Shown here: positions 1-10,842 of the stretch, in pieces
How the letters are laid out: each line of letters starts with the position of its first letter
Numbering within the stretch: the first letter of the stretch is position 1
Source: Sphagnum magellanicum
Taxonomy: Eukaryota; Streptophyta; Sphagnopsida; Sphagnales; Sphagnaceae
Assembly (NCBI GenBank): GCA_021904315.1
Contig: CM038910.1
Span: 10,354,001-10,418,000 of the forward strand
Length of the DNA stretch: 64,000 bases
Reading direction: 5' to 3'
Notes under the pieces: model-generated
The model's input: only the letters and a program-made list of their open reading frames with translations
What the model was told of the DNA's origin: nothing
The model's database searches: none
Program-made: the position numbers and the translations under genes

Positions 1-46
1 CCCTTATTTCGGTAATGCCCTCACCCTCAGGCTTTACCCTACTCTC

Positions 47-978
47 AACAAACTCTGAGTTATCATGAGGTCTTTCTGAAGAGAGCAAGACAAGAGATTC
101 TGGCAAAGCATGGCATGTTTGTGATTGAAGTTGACATAAACAATGCATTGCTTCTCAAAAGCCTCTTTGAGGTAGTCCAGATCACACATGCGATGCATCT
201 TGCAGCCCAAGTTGGTGCACATAATGCCATGGAGAATCCGGGCTTGTATGTGCATAGCAACATTGCTGGACTGGTGAATATCTTTGAGATATGCAAGGCC
301 GCAAATCCACAGCCAGCCATTGTTTGGGCTTCATTGAGTTCTGTGTATGGGTTGGACACTAATGTGCTATGCTTTGCCCATGCTGTTCTTGACAAGTCAG
401 CACTCCACCATGAAAATTAAAACAGGCTCTTAGTGTAGAGGAGATGACTCTTATGAAACAATGGGACATTGCACATTTGAGATGCTTTATGTCTGAAAAT
501 TCAACTAAGCTGTTTTTGGGAACTCTTCCACAGGGTGCCTTTCTTGGAGATGGACCCAACTGATCAACCTGCAAGCCTGTATGCAGCAACAAAAAAGACA
601 GGAAAGGAAATTGCTCACACATATAACCACATCTATGGTCTGTCTATCACCAGCCTGCAATTCTCTTGAGTTGCATCTCTTGATACAGCTGAGAGAAGCA
701 TAGAGAGTGGGGAAAATGGGCCCTGCACAGCTTCAGATTTTCAACCTTAGTAGCACCTCCCCAATCACTGTCCCTACCTTGGTTGACATTCTTGAGAAGT
801 ACCTCAACACGAAAGGCATAAGAAATATCAAGAAAATGCCCCAGAATGGTGATGCACCTTCACCCACACCAACATCTCTTCAGCTCAGACTCAGCTGAAT
901 TACAAGCATGTAACAGATCTTGACACTGGGTTGAAGAGCTTTGTCAAGTGGTATTTGAACTACTATGGTGACAACACT
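47..978 (+). pseudogene. UDP-glucuronate 4-epimerase (GAE) pseudogene
   Basis: This is a broken copy of a plant UDP-glucuronate 4-epimerase, the Golgi enzyme that makes UDP-galacturonate for pectin. Readable blocks lie in family order. 91-360 has the NAD-fold part with HLAAQVG, ENPG, HSNIAG and VWASLSSVYGL. 535-663 has DPTDQPASLYAATKK and AHTYNHIYGLS, which includes the catalytic-type YxxxK. 670-900 has PAQLQIFNL, TLVDILEKYL and PQNGD. 894-975 has the C-terminal TDLDTGLKSFVKWYLNYY. About 170 bp of unrelated DNA (about 362-534) splits the middle, and roughly 90 residues are missing between the second and third blocks. Frames change between blocks and stops are present. Plant GAE genes known to me are intronless in the coding part, so retrocopy and DNA duplication cannot be told apart. 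The N-terminal membrane anchor is absent. Confidence 0.88.
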
Positions 979-2124
979 CATCATCATTCAGGGCTTGGCA
1001 ACCAGGAACACATCATCTAGTGAGGAATTTTTTTTGTAATCATACTGTCATCTAGGTTGTCCAACTGTGACCTGCTGTGATGTATTCAAAAAAGCTCTCC
1101 TTGCTATGGAAGATCCAAGATGTCTTGCAGTCATGGATTCAAGATATTGAATTATTGTTGGCAGTTGCTCAAAGAAGGCCTGTCACTGTTTAACGACACT
1201 TGTTACACGCTGGAAAATCCAATAATGGAAAAAACTCATGTGTATTGCTCTGCCCGTTTTCTTACCCAAAATTGTATCTACTGTTCATTTCTATTGACTT
1301 TGAATTCATTCAGTTCAGTGCTTTTGTGCCTAGAAAGTACTACAGTGAGGATTACCAAGTTGTTTACAGACCACATTGTATGGTTTGATTATTCAATTTT
1401 TGCATCTAGTAATGAGGCAAGCTCACAAATGGCTCTTTTTGTCTCTTGCTCCCAGCAAGTTTGTAACCCTATTTTCAATTGGGGACAAGCTTATGTATTG
1501 CCTTTGGTGAATGGAAAACACAACCCATAATCTTACCTCATTGTGGATGACTCTGGTTCATCAAAGTATTGCTGAAGATCTGTTGCATTCAACATTTGCA
1601 AGCATTTCCCGAAGTTCTTCACGACAGTTTCAGATCCAATTCATTTAACATTTACATCCAATGTGTTAAGCATTTGGAATCCAATGCTTTGCATATTTGC
1701 AAGCATTTCTGGTTTCTTTTACGACAAAAGGTTTCAAATCTAAAATTGTCTTTGCATTTTCTCACATGAAGAGACATGTTCTTTGTGGTTGGTATGAAGG
1801 AGAAATCCAACTCTGATTTCATTGATCACAATGAAATACGATTTTACAACACTAAGGAATACGCAACACTTTTGGATAACAGTTGAGAATTGAGCTTTTA
1901 GGTCTCAGGTCACAAGCCCCTCAAATTGTCTAAAGAACCAGTAGAATTTTTCTTGTGTATGTGGAGGGCACCTGATCCTCAGTAAAATTTCTGCATCCAT
2001 AGAGGATGGTACCTTACACCTAAGGGTGCTCAACCTTACCCGGAAATTACTGTAATCTTTATAACAAGGGACTCTTTGTGACCTGACTCATGATGTGCAA
2101 AGCTCCCCGTTCAGCTTGTCAACC
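979..2124. other. No gene recognised downstream of GAE pseudogene
   Basis: Moderately AT-rich DNA. A 136-codon open stretch at 1120-1530 resembles no family I know and has no intron or motif support. It may be old 3' flanking sequence of the GAE copy. Confidence 0.4.
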
Positions 2125-2300
2125 TGTGGTGGAAATCTAAGACCAAAACCAGAACCAGAATTTTGTTTTAAAAAAAATTGGATGTGGAACCGAATTATTG
2201 ATTCCATTCATGTGTGGAACTGGAACCAAGATATTGCTATTATATTTTGAAAATCCAGAATCGGAGGCTCTTCATAAAAGTAAAGAACAGTGAAACACTG
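2125..2300. mobile_element. hAT-type non-autonomous element fragment
   Basis: The right end reads ..GAAACACTG, the complement of the CAGTGTT start of the hAT elements elsewhere in this window. The interior (AACCAGAACC, GTGGAACTGGAACCAAGAT, CTTCATAAAAGTAAAG) matches the element at 55998-56455. The left end is not clear, so this is probably a truncated or degenerate copy. Confidence 0.5.
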
Positions 2301-2455
2301 CTTCATATCTTACAGGGAACAGGAAACAAGTTCTCACTATTTACCAGGCGACTTCATAAAGTCATACATGTGTTTTACATTAACCACTGATTTTCCAACT
2401 GTATGGATTAGTTGATCTTGTTTTCTCTTGTTTTCTGGGCCTCCTTTTTCTGGTA

Positions 2456-2553
2456 TGGCCCTCAGATGAAAGCATTACCAGAATCAGGTCCACACACAGC
2501 TATCGCCTTGTGCAGACCCTTACTCCGGTAATGCCCTCATCCTAGGGCCTTAA
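2456..2553. repeat. Short inverted repeat, third copy at window start
   Basis: A roughly 26-bp arm at 2456-2482 (GGCCCTCAGATGAAAGCATT..) is repeated inverted at 2526-2553 (..AATGCCCTCATCCTAGGGCC). The arm occurs again at about 9-36 (CGGTAATGCCCTCACCCTCA), in the same orientation as the second arm. The arms therefore bound the GAE pseudogene block on both sides. The family is not recognised. Confidence 0.6.
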
Positions 2554-2757
2554 CTCGCAGAAATAATACATTTAAAACATTCAAAACTCTTTGAGAATCT
2601 GCAAATTGGGAGTCTTATGAATGTTTGCATTGACTTGCACACATGCTCAGTTATGTTTTGGTGTGTGCTCTCTCTCCTTGGCACTTCCCATGTCGCATGT
2701 TTAATTTTGGCTTTAATCATTATCACCCAAGGGTGGGTCAGAAGCTTTAAGTGGACA

Positions 2758-2855
2758 GTATGGACACTTACTTTAAACTAGTACAAAAGAATTGGGAAAG
2801 GACCAATATGGACAATTACTTTAAACCAGTACAAAAGAATTGTGGAAGGACCAAT
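2758..2855. repeat. Two-copy tandem repeat, unit about 49 bp
   Basis: Two adjacent copies of a unit containing TACTTTAAACTAGTACAAAA, GAATTG and GGACCAA, differing at a few bases. No coding content is visible. Confidence 0.75.
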
Positions 2856-4293
2856 AACCATGTGTGCACCATTTGCCCTTTATTCGAAGTCTATGGCTCA
2901 ACGAAAGTCACGACTTAATAATAAGTTGCCCAATTTAATGGTACCATGGTAAAAACCCCAAATTTTATCTTTAAAAAAAGAATATACAATTTATCCTAAC
3001 TAACAATAAATTAACATGGTTATTGTTTACAAAGGTTCATAGTTTTCAACAACTTAGCTATTAGGGTATGTTGGCCCAACAGCATTCATGGGCATACCAC
3101 CAAACAACCAAGTAGTGCAAGGGGATGTTTGGTGAGGGTTATCAAAGAGGATAATCCTTGGCAAAGGGGTTTGGGGTATTCATTTTAATGAGGGCATTCG
3201 AACAAACAAAAGGTTGAGCTTATAAACACAACAATCAACTAGAGACATTTATGAGCACCCTAAAGAGTACAAGTTACAAGTTCCCCCCAAAATTGGGCAC
3301 ACTAAATTCCCTTCCAAAATTATAGCAAGCAAATCTAACAACATTCACAAGTTCATAGAGCAAAGTTGAGTACCATTCAAAGCCACATTCTCATTTCAAG
3401 CTTTACAAGGATGTCTACTTTTGAAAGATAAATTTCTAGCTAACATATAGCTTGTATTTCTTGCAACACCATGTTTGAGAGCAAACTAGTTATATTAGAA
3501 AACATTGGTCAAGGTAAAACATGCAAATGAGTTTGGAAATTCTCATAATTAGGTGAAAGTAAAGGTTGCAAATGAACATTATAATGACAAGGTTAGGATC
3601 AAGGTAGAACATATAAATGAACTAGAGCATTTTGATGATAGGGTTAAGATCAAAATAAAACCTATAGATGAATTGGAACATTCTTGTAGTGAGCTTAAGG
3701 GCAAGGTAGAGAAGATGTAGTCCAAAGTTATGTGACAAATAGCAAGCTAAAGAGTCAAGAAGGTGAAGGAGAGAAGAGAAGGGTTGATTACATAGATAGA
3801 CCACAATTTCAAATATAGGAAGTTTTTAGGGTATTGTTGGATACAAAATCAACAAGACCAAGCTATGGGGCATCAAGCTCAAAGATAGGCATGTTTCAAA
3901 TGATTGTAACCCAAAAAAATATGAAATACATTCCAATAGCTTGCACAACAACAAATGATGTTGATTTGTCTAGGAAAACTTTGCCAAGTTTTATAATTTA
4001 ATCAAATCCAACCATGCATTAGAGACCCATGTTATCCAATTCTACCTTAATCTAACATACTTTTTGGAATCCTGGTTTGATCAAAAGAGGCACAAGGTTA
4101 TACCTCTTGTAAGGCCAAATCAAACATCATTTAATTGTTGGAGGCTTGGGTTTGGAGGCAACAAGTAGCCATAAATCCCAATGTGTTTCACATGTGTAGA
4201 TTTGGTGTGCTAAAACAATTAATTACAAACAAAGAAAACATCCAACCTACAATAACAAACACACATTAAACAATTATTATTAATAAAGCTCCT
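2856..4293. other. AT-rich DNA upstream of pogo-type relic
   Basis: No gene recognised. The right part may be the 5' non-coding part of the transposon whose transposase relic starts at 4294, but no terminal inverted repeat could be fixed by eye. Confidence 0.35.
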
Positions 4294-6090
4294 ATGGAAC
4301 CCATAAGAAGAAAGTGGACAAATCAAATTCTATAGGAAGCAATGGAGGTAGTGGAAAGGGGAACAAACATGATAAAAAAAACAAGTAGGAATCGGGTATA
4401 CCATTGTTTTCTTTTCTAAATCATTTGAATGGTAGAACAAGGAGCAAAAGGATAAGATCTACAGGGTGCTAACATATGAAAAAGATATTACCATTATCAG
4501 TTGGGTACTCACAATGTAAGAAGTGGGGTTATCCATCGCCTTGTAACAACCAAAGATGAAAATGGCCGAATTCACCCAAATTAGACCTATTCCATTCCGC
4601 AATGGAGAACCTAGTGTTAGCTAGCGGTATTGGTTCAAACATTGCCACGTTGAACTCAACATCAAACAAATAGAAAGGTTGGAGGTTTGCACAACCTAGG
4701 GCTTGACCAATAATGCCTATCATACATTTAAAACCAGTTTGCAAATGTTATACACCAAGCACAATTACAACACAAATCACATTTGGAACCCTAATGGAAT
4801 TCAAGCAAGGGGGCAAAATGGAGTTAAAATGTTAACCAAACAAGGATCCCAACAAGTATACAACACAATTCCAAAATCCAAAGAATGGTTAATAGTCAAT
4901 TATGTTATGAAGGCAAGTGGGGGGTTTATACCAACATTTTACATCTTCGGGGGAGAGAAATTGCATGACGATTACATCCAAAATTGCAAACCATGTAGTT
5001 TTATGGCTACGCAAAAGAAAGTTTGGATGACTTCAACCATGTTTAAGGACTTCAATTCTTTATTCAAAAGGTCAATATTAAGTGGGATTTTTCAATCTAA
5101 TTGTCATCCATTAATTTAAAATGGGCATGGTTTTCATGTTTTATTGGAGGCTATAAAATAGGACTAAGAATTTGGCTTGGATATGCTTACAATGCCTAGC
5201 CACACCTCTCACATTCTACAACCATTGGATGTATCATGCTTCAAGCCATTCAAGACTGTATTTAGAAAAGAAAGGGATGGGGCCATGGCAAAAAAAGTTT
5301 ATATAAAATCCAACAAGATCACATTAATGGGTTGGGTGGACAAGGCATTGGATTAAGCATTGACTAGGAGGAACATCATATTATGGTTTAAGGATACAAA
5401 AAATTGGCCCTTTAACCCCAAAGCAATGGATGCAAAAACCCAACCTAGTGATATATACACTATAGAGCCATACAACGCATCACCCCAAGAGTAAAACAAT
5501 TTAGATGATGTAGATGAAGATACAACATAAGGAGAAGATGATATTGTTACAACAACATTCTTGAACATAACAACATGTATTAAAGCTATAAAGTTTGAGC
5601 TTCCTACTCAATACCAATCATAACTAGAACATTGTTTCTTTGTTGGCCTACCCAAGAACCTTATTGCACAAGGTGATGAAGAGTTGGAGGATGAAACCAT
5701 CAAGCTAAAGTACAACCCAACTTTTGAACAATAGGAAGAACAACACATTCCAACAATAGAAACCCATGAAGCTTTGAGGATGCACAAGTTGCTTTTATTA
5801 CCCATGTCCTTGCAAGGAAAACCAAAGGGAAGGAACCATTAGTTGATTACAATCAATCTCATGTGGTCACCTTGAATGAATATATGGACATTCTAAGAAG
5901 GAAGGCAATTAAAAAGGAACATGTAGAGGAAATTAAGGAATCAAAACCCAAGGAATAGGAGGAGAAGGAGAATAAAATGATTGTTGACAAGAGGATTATA
6001 ATTGATCAAATATAACAAAGGTCAAAATATAAACCTGCAAAAGTTGAATTTATAAAATCATGGTTTGTAAATGTAATGCAAGAAGTAGGG
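4294..6090 (+). pseudogene. pogo/CENP-B-type DDE transposase relic
   Basis: This is a dead transposase of the Tc1/mariner superfamily, pogo branch. The start ATG at 4294 opens the N-terminal DNA-binding part (RRKWTNQIL, AMEVVERG), followed by a Tc5-like helix-turn-helix (about 4440-4720, ITIISWVLTM, RYWFK, LTNNAYHTF). The DDE core runs about 4760-5450: HIWNPNGIQA, NTIPKSKEWLIVNYV, GGFIPTFYIFGGEKLHDDYI, WMTSTMFKDF, NGHGFH, MPSHTSHILQPLDVSCFKPF, GWVDKALD, WPFNPKAMDAKTQPS. In relatives known to me the first motif reads NSDETGI and the second DGHGSH. Here the first DE is lost and the second Asp is Asn, so it cannot be active. Stops (often TAG or TGA where relatives have Gln or Trp) and at least one late frame change confirm decay. 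The tail to about 6090 is charged and less certain. Element termini were not found. Confidence 0.85.
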
Positions 6091-6744
6091 GAACAGTTAC
6101 ATCATACATTATTTATCTTGTTTCAATGTTGTTAAAATTTGTGAACACAAAGAGGATCACAATGACCACTAATAAAAGGATTTGGGGGGGGGGGGGGGGA
6201 GAAGTAAAGTTATTAATTGTTGTCGAGGATATGGACTAGGAACACAAGAAGAAAAATGTGACAACAATGAGCAAAAGGGGGGAGGCCAAGAACAAGAAAA
6301 TCATGATGACCACAAACAAAAAAGCGGGGGGGGAAACGGAACTACTACTTGATCATTCCCAAATTGCAATGAACCTAAACATCGCACCTAGTGCTACTTA
6401 AAAGAAAATGAGTTGGACACAAAAAAGATAACATCAACAACCACAAAGATCAAGAAAATAACACCAACAACAACCTAGGTTAGATTTTATGTTTGGAAAA
6501 AAGGACTAGGAACATGAAAAGGAACATGATGAACATGTGAAACCAAGCTTGAGAGCAACTGTTATTACTTGAAAAGGAAATTAAAAGCAGAAAAAAAATT
6601 ACAACAAACACAAAGTGAGTGGTTGGTGGCGGTGATGATGCACTTGTTCATTCACATTTTAGGTTTAGGTAAAATTTTAAATTACTCACCATTATAGATG
6701 AAGTATCCCATTTGAAAAAATATATTCTAACCATTGATCTCTTG
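6091..6744. other. Spacer with G tracts
   Basis: No gene. It contains a 16-bp G tract at 6184-6199 and a shorter one at about 6326-6333. It ends at the target site (TCTTG, 6740-6744) of the chromovirus. Confidence 0.6.
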
Positions 6745-7639
6745 TGACGCGCTCCCAAGTTCCTAATTAGACCCAAGATGGGTTTAAGTTATTCACATAG
6801 CGGAATTGTGAAGAACTCGGGGCACATTCCTAGCTCTCAGCACTAGAAGGGGTAGAGGGGCGTGCTAAAGCTCCAAGAAAGGACTAGGAAGAGTGACAAG
6901 CTTTACTTACTTACTCGAACCTCCATCAAACCAACCAACAAGTTGGTTATATCACTTTTTAGAGCACCTTTGGCGCTAGGACAAGCCACGGGCAACTTTG
7001 GACTCACATGATTCACCACAGCTTGGATTCGGGGGTAGCCACTACCTTCCCCCATATAGTATACTATGTGCCTTTCCACATCACCCACATTCGAATGGTT
7101 TTTTGTCTCGGGACTCGCAAGGAAGAGTCTCGAAATTTTCTCGGTTTGGACTCCTGGGATTTTGCGAGGTCATAAGTCCTTGCTTAGACCTTCAATTGGG
7201 ATGAAGTCAAAACAAACTTGTAGCTGTCCTCGAGAGCTTTCCAACGGTGTATCACACTTGACATACACGCACCGACACTACTAGAAATTCTGTCATATGC
7301 AACCATCATGTTTGTAACTGGGATGCAACTACCGGTCGCATGCAACTATCTTTGATTTTTTATGCAACTACAATGGATTTTTGCCCCCTTTTTGGGTGTG
7401 TATGCAACTATGGTGCAACTATGATCACTTTCATCCCAACCTTTGGATGATTTCTGTGATATATCATCGTATATATTTGATATGCATATACTCATAGTTG
7501 CATGTGCAACCAAAATAGGCCAACTATGGTCTTTTGGTAAGCTAGGTACACATTTTTTGTAGGCATGTATAGGATTAGGGTTACCTACAAATGACAATCC
7601 CATTGATAAGGTGTAGGATATAGGTGAAAAATAACCTAA

Positions 7640-8039
7640 TCTATTTTGCCACCTACCTGTCTCGAGCTTCTTAGCGGAACCCTAAACCTCAGCGTTGGAA
7701 ACCCTAATGGGATTTCCTTCACTCTTCTTTTGGTTGTGCACAATTTCTCGTTTTCAGATTGGGCTTTGTTAGAGGAATTACAGAGCCCTTTTTGCTTGCT
7801 TGCTGGCTTGTTGTTTTTCCAGACTAAGAACTGCTTAGGTTTGGCTTGTTTGGTGTTTTTGGGAGAGTTCTAGGATGGTGGGTGTAGAGGACAAGAATGA
7901 AGATGTTGCAAAGGAGGAAGCTTCTGGACCTAGCAGTCTTCCGAATGCAGCAGCTCCAGTTCCAGCTCCATCTGCGGAGGATGGTGGAGTCATCTTTGTG
8001 CTGGAAAAAGCCTCTCTGGAAGCTGCCAAAGTGGGGAAG
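7640..8039 (+). pseudogene. EMG1: NEP1/EMG1 5' UTR and first exon, captured
   Basis: The ATG at 7875 opens 55 codons ending exactly at a splice donor (8039 | GTAAAG). The C-terminal part GGVIFVLEKASLEAAKVGK is the first conserved block of NEP1/EMG1, the SPOUT methyltransferase that modifies 18S rRNA and helps small ribosomal subunit assembly in the nucleolus. The preceding acidic, Ala/Pro-rich tail (EDKNEDVAKEEASG) suits a plant N-terminus. 7640-7874 looks like 5' UTR, perhaps with a leader intron. The conserved block that follows in the family (TYQLLN..) is not found next in this element. A second NEP1 exon piece lies at 10641-10679. This is a fragment and cannot make the enzyme. Confidence 0.82.
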
Positions 8040-8088
8040 GTAAAGAAAACAAAAGAAATCCCCTCCCCTTTTCTCTCTGGGGAGGAAG

Positions 8089-8233
8089 GTGGGGAGTTTT
8101 TCTTTCGAGGGAGTCGTGATCAAGATGTCCACAATGAAGGGGATTATAAAGGTGATGCCATACGGGGACGAGGATTGTGCACTCCCTTTCATGGAAGCAA
8201 GCGGCGGGGAGCTTTGGGTGCATGTGTTGCAAG
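8089..8233 (+). pseudogene. Unassigned exon-like piece inside CACTA element
   Basis: An open frame gives MSTMKGIIKVMPYGDEDCAL from 8125, then PFMEASGGELWVHVLQ, ending near a possible exon edge at about 8233. Base composition changes sharply to AT/CT-rich DNA afterwards, including a CT microsatellite. The sequence looks protein-coding (balanced residues, GC-rich), but I do not recognise the family. It lies in the position of a NEP1 intron and may be a further captured fragment. Confidence 0.4.
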
Positions 8234-8271
8234 TTTTGGGTTACCTGATCTTTTACACTATTTCTCTCTTC

Positions 8272-8295
8272 AGTCTCTCTCTCTCTCTCTCTTTC
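8272..8295. repeat. (CT)n microsatellite
   Basis: A run of TCTCTCTC.. within intron-like DNA of the CACTA element. Confidence 0.85.
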
Positions 8296-8709
8296 TGGTT
8301 TCCAGTCTTTCACAATTATGGGCTTTTTGGGTTGTCTGATTTTCACTCTTTTCTAATTTTGTAACAAACCCAATTTTGTCAAACTTTTGTATTATAATGA
8401 GCAGCTGCAGCAGTTACACTAGTTCTCCATTTGTGTGATATTGATCAATAGCTTAACGCTCTTTTAATTTGTGCATTCCAGCTGCTTTTTAATCAAGCTT
8501 TGTGTTTGTTTAGTACTCAATCTTATTGGTTTGTTTTATGATTGACTATATGCGTGCTTTTGTAACGTTTTTGTATTGTAAGACGAATTTTGCTGATGCG
8601 CTTAGGGAATTTATCTTTTGTTGAAACTCTAGAAAGAAGCTGTTGAAGGAGAAGAATTGTAGCTGGAGACGACGCTTGCAAGAAAGAAAGAGAGTTCTGA
8701 TATCAGATC

Positions 8710-9893
8710 ATGAAGCCAAAAAAGATTCATAAGAGCGTGGTAGCAAAAGAAGAAGAAGAAGCAGCAGCAATGGTGCCATCCTTTTTCAAATGTCCGATTT
8801 CGTTGGAGCTTATGAGGGATCCGATGGTGTTGTGCATAGGACAAAACTACGAACGGAGCAGCATCGAACCATGGCTAGAAGTGGGGAACCATACATGTTT
8901 AGCGACAATGCACACGCTGGCTTCCTTGGAGTTCGTGTCGAACCACACGTTGCGGCACTCATCCAGAACTGGTGCGAAGCGCACAGTGGCGGCGGCTCGT
9001 CCGGCGCCCTTGTACGACTCCTCTCGACTCCCTCTGTGCCCGTGGCTGCGGATACCGTGGCCAGAATGCTTTGCGAAGTGCAAAGTTTCGTGGATCCGCT
9101 TCCCAGTCTGAAGAACATTAGGTTGGTGGCTCGAAAAAGCGAAAGGAATCGCAAATGCATCCAAGAATCTGACGTTGTATCCGTGCTCACTTTGGTGATC
9201 GATGGTGCTCTAGAACTCCGATGTAAGTACCTAATGTTAGTAGAAGAAGAACAAGAGAGGAAGAAGAAAAAACAATAGAGAGTTTCTTTCAGCTTAGAGG
9301 CTTGTGAAGAAGCGCTCGCCATCCTTACGCTTCTTGAGGTGGGAGCAAACAGATAGCGGCGAGAACAACTTTTGACGCAAAGTTTGGTTGCAACCCTAGC
9401 TTGGTTTTTGTGCAAAGGAAGCTTGGATGCCAGGGTAAATGCCGCAACTGTTCTTGCGAGAATCGCATCGAAAACAGAATCGTCGCATAGCAGCAGCACC
9501 GGAGCGATGCCGGGAGTGCTTGAAGCTCTAGCCAAGTTGTTGCAAGAGGAATTCTACCCCAAGGCCATCAAGGCCAACTTGAAGGCTTTGCTTACCATCT
9601 GCATTCCAAGGAGAAACATGATTAGGGTTGCGGAGTTTGGAGTGGTTCCTTTGCTCATAGAGCTTCCTCCAGATGCCAAGAGAAGCAATGTGGAGCTTGC
9701 TTTAGAGGTTTTGGAGCTTCTCTGCACCACAGCAAAGGGAAGAGCAGTTGTTGCCAATCATGCCTTAGCCATGGCTGCTCTAGTGCACCATCTACACATA
9801 GTCTCCAACTTGGCTACAGAACTCAGTGTTGCCATTCTCTGGTCAATTTGCAAAGCTTCACCAGCTTGTTTGGTGGTGGTGGTGCTGCAAGTT
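8710..9893 (+). pseudogene. Plant U-box/ARM E3 ubiquitin ligase (PUB), captured and broken
   Basis: The ATG at 8710 starts a lysine- and glutamate-rich leader, then the U-box: FFKCPISLELMRDPMVLCIG, YERSSIEPWL, HTCLATM, NHTLR. U-boxes fold like RING fingers and bind E2 enzymes. At about 8955 the frame changes and continues LIQNWCEAH..VARMLCEVQSFV..LKNIRLVARKSERNRKCI. 9223-9292 looks like a 70-bp intron (GTAAGT..TTTCAG), but joining there does not keep frame. 9294-9893 then gives ARM-repeat helices (LEACEEALAILTLL, ARVNAATVLARIAS, GVLEALAKLLQEEF, KANLKALLTIC, VELALEVLELLCTTAKGRA, ELSVAILWSICKASP) with one TAG near 9351. The C-terminal end of such proteins is missing after about 9890. It most resembles the PUB22-26 type. 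At least two frame changes and one stop make it non-functional. Confidence 0.85.
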
Positions 9894-10056
9894 AGCTTGA
9901 CTTTTTTGCTGAATGTATTGACATTTTTATCTTAGTCAAGACTTGTATAGAGTTGTGCCTGGCTGCCTAGGGTGCTTGTGAGCTAATTGTCACAGATGGG
10001 TGAGTCAAACATGCATGTTAATTTTCTCATCACACACTGATTGCTGCCTGGTATAG
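9894..10056. other. Intron-like spacer inside CACTA element
   Basis: T-rich sequence between the PUB and RPB2 pieces. It ends in a splice acceptor (GTATAG) before the RPB2 exon, so it may be partly RPB2 intron. Confidence 0.4.
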
Positions 10057-10357
10057 GTGCTTAATCGCTTGACATATGCCTCAACTCTTTCTCACTTGCG
10101 GCAACTTAACTCTCCTATTGGTCATGAAGGTGAGCTCTTAAGAACCAAATAAAGTGTATGGACTGAGTCTCAGGGTATGATCTCATCTCTATTTCCTTGA
10201 GTGCAACTTTGTCATATCATGTTTGCTTTGGTAATGACTTGTGCAATCCTTTTGCATGTTGTGGGTCTGTTTAGGGAAGCTGGCAAAGCCTCGACAGTTG
10301 CATAACTCTCACTAGGGAATGATGTGCCCTGCCGAAACACCTGAGGGCCAGGCCCTG
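10057..10357 (+). pseudogene. RPB2: RNA polymerase II second-largest subunit (RPB2) fragment, captured
   Basis: Two exon pieces of RPB2 with their intron. 10057-10129 reads [20 protein letters not shown] then IGHEG. The intron 10130-10274 has GTGAGC and TTTAG ends. 10275-10357 reads KLAKPRQLHNSH, a stop where Trp is expected, then GMMCPAETPEGQA. This is one of the best-conserved RPB2 blocks, near the active centre. The exon junction keeps frame across a split Gly codon, so the piece was taken from genomic DNA or unspliced RNA. The sequence leaves the RPB2 alignment after PEGQA. About 50 residues of a protein of roughly 1200 are present, so it is a fragment only. Confidence 0.86.
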
Positions 10358-10640
10358 GAGTCTTCAAGAATCTCAGAGTGTTCTGGAATTCGGGAACCCA
10401 GACAAGGCAAAAGGGATAGCACTCAAGCCAGGCCATTGCGGACATTTTTTTCTTTAGCATCAATTGGTAGTTGAGGCCTGAAAAACACCTTTCTGTTGCA
10501 CAATGCTCTTTTTCTATTGCTAAACCTTGGAAAATGTTCCCACAATTTTGTAACTTTCCTTTTGGAATATGCAGTTCTTTGCCTTGTGCATGTGTTTTTC
10601 AATGATTGTAGAGTTTTGTTAATCGATCTGTTGTTGACAG

Positions 10641-10679
10641 GCACTATTGGCAATTCTAGATAGCACATTGAACAAAGCA
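10641..10679 (+). pseudogene. EMG1: NEP1/EMG1 internal exon piece, captured
   Basis: After an acceptor-like TTGTTGACAG, the 13 codons ALLAILDSTLNKA match the NEP1 block that follows HQ in plant and animal homologues (ALLAILDSPLNKAG). Just after it the sequence passes into telomere-like repeats. It is on the same strand as the first NEP1 exon at 7875-8039, with the PUB and RPB2 pieces in between. Confidence 0.68.
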
Positions 10680-10683
10680 GATG

Positions 10684-10842
10684 AAAACCCTAAACCCTAA
10701 CCCTAACCCTAACAGTGGGACCATGTGACACATGGCGATTCAAACTCTCAAAATATTAGTTGCATTTGCAACTACATTGTGTGGTCACTAGGTTGCCACA
10801 TGGCATGATCCTGATAATTTAACCCTATAACCCTAACCCTAA
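10684..10842. repeat. Interstitial telomere-like repeats (CCCTAA/CCCTAAA)
   Basis: About four units at 10684-10712, and a further two to three units at about 10821-10842, separated by 110 bp of other DNA. They match the plant telomere repeat on the C-rich strand. They sit inside the CACTA element next to the end of the NEP1 exon piece. Confidence 0.75.

Noticed and set aside
1120-1530. 136-codon plus-strand open frame
   Set aside because: No motif, no homologue recognised, and composition like the surrounding non-coding DNA.
8810-9535. 241-codon minus-strand open frame
   Set aside because: It lies antisense to the U-box/ARM piece and has no family resemblance. The plus strand explains the sequence.
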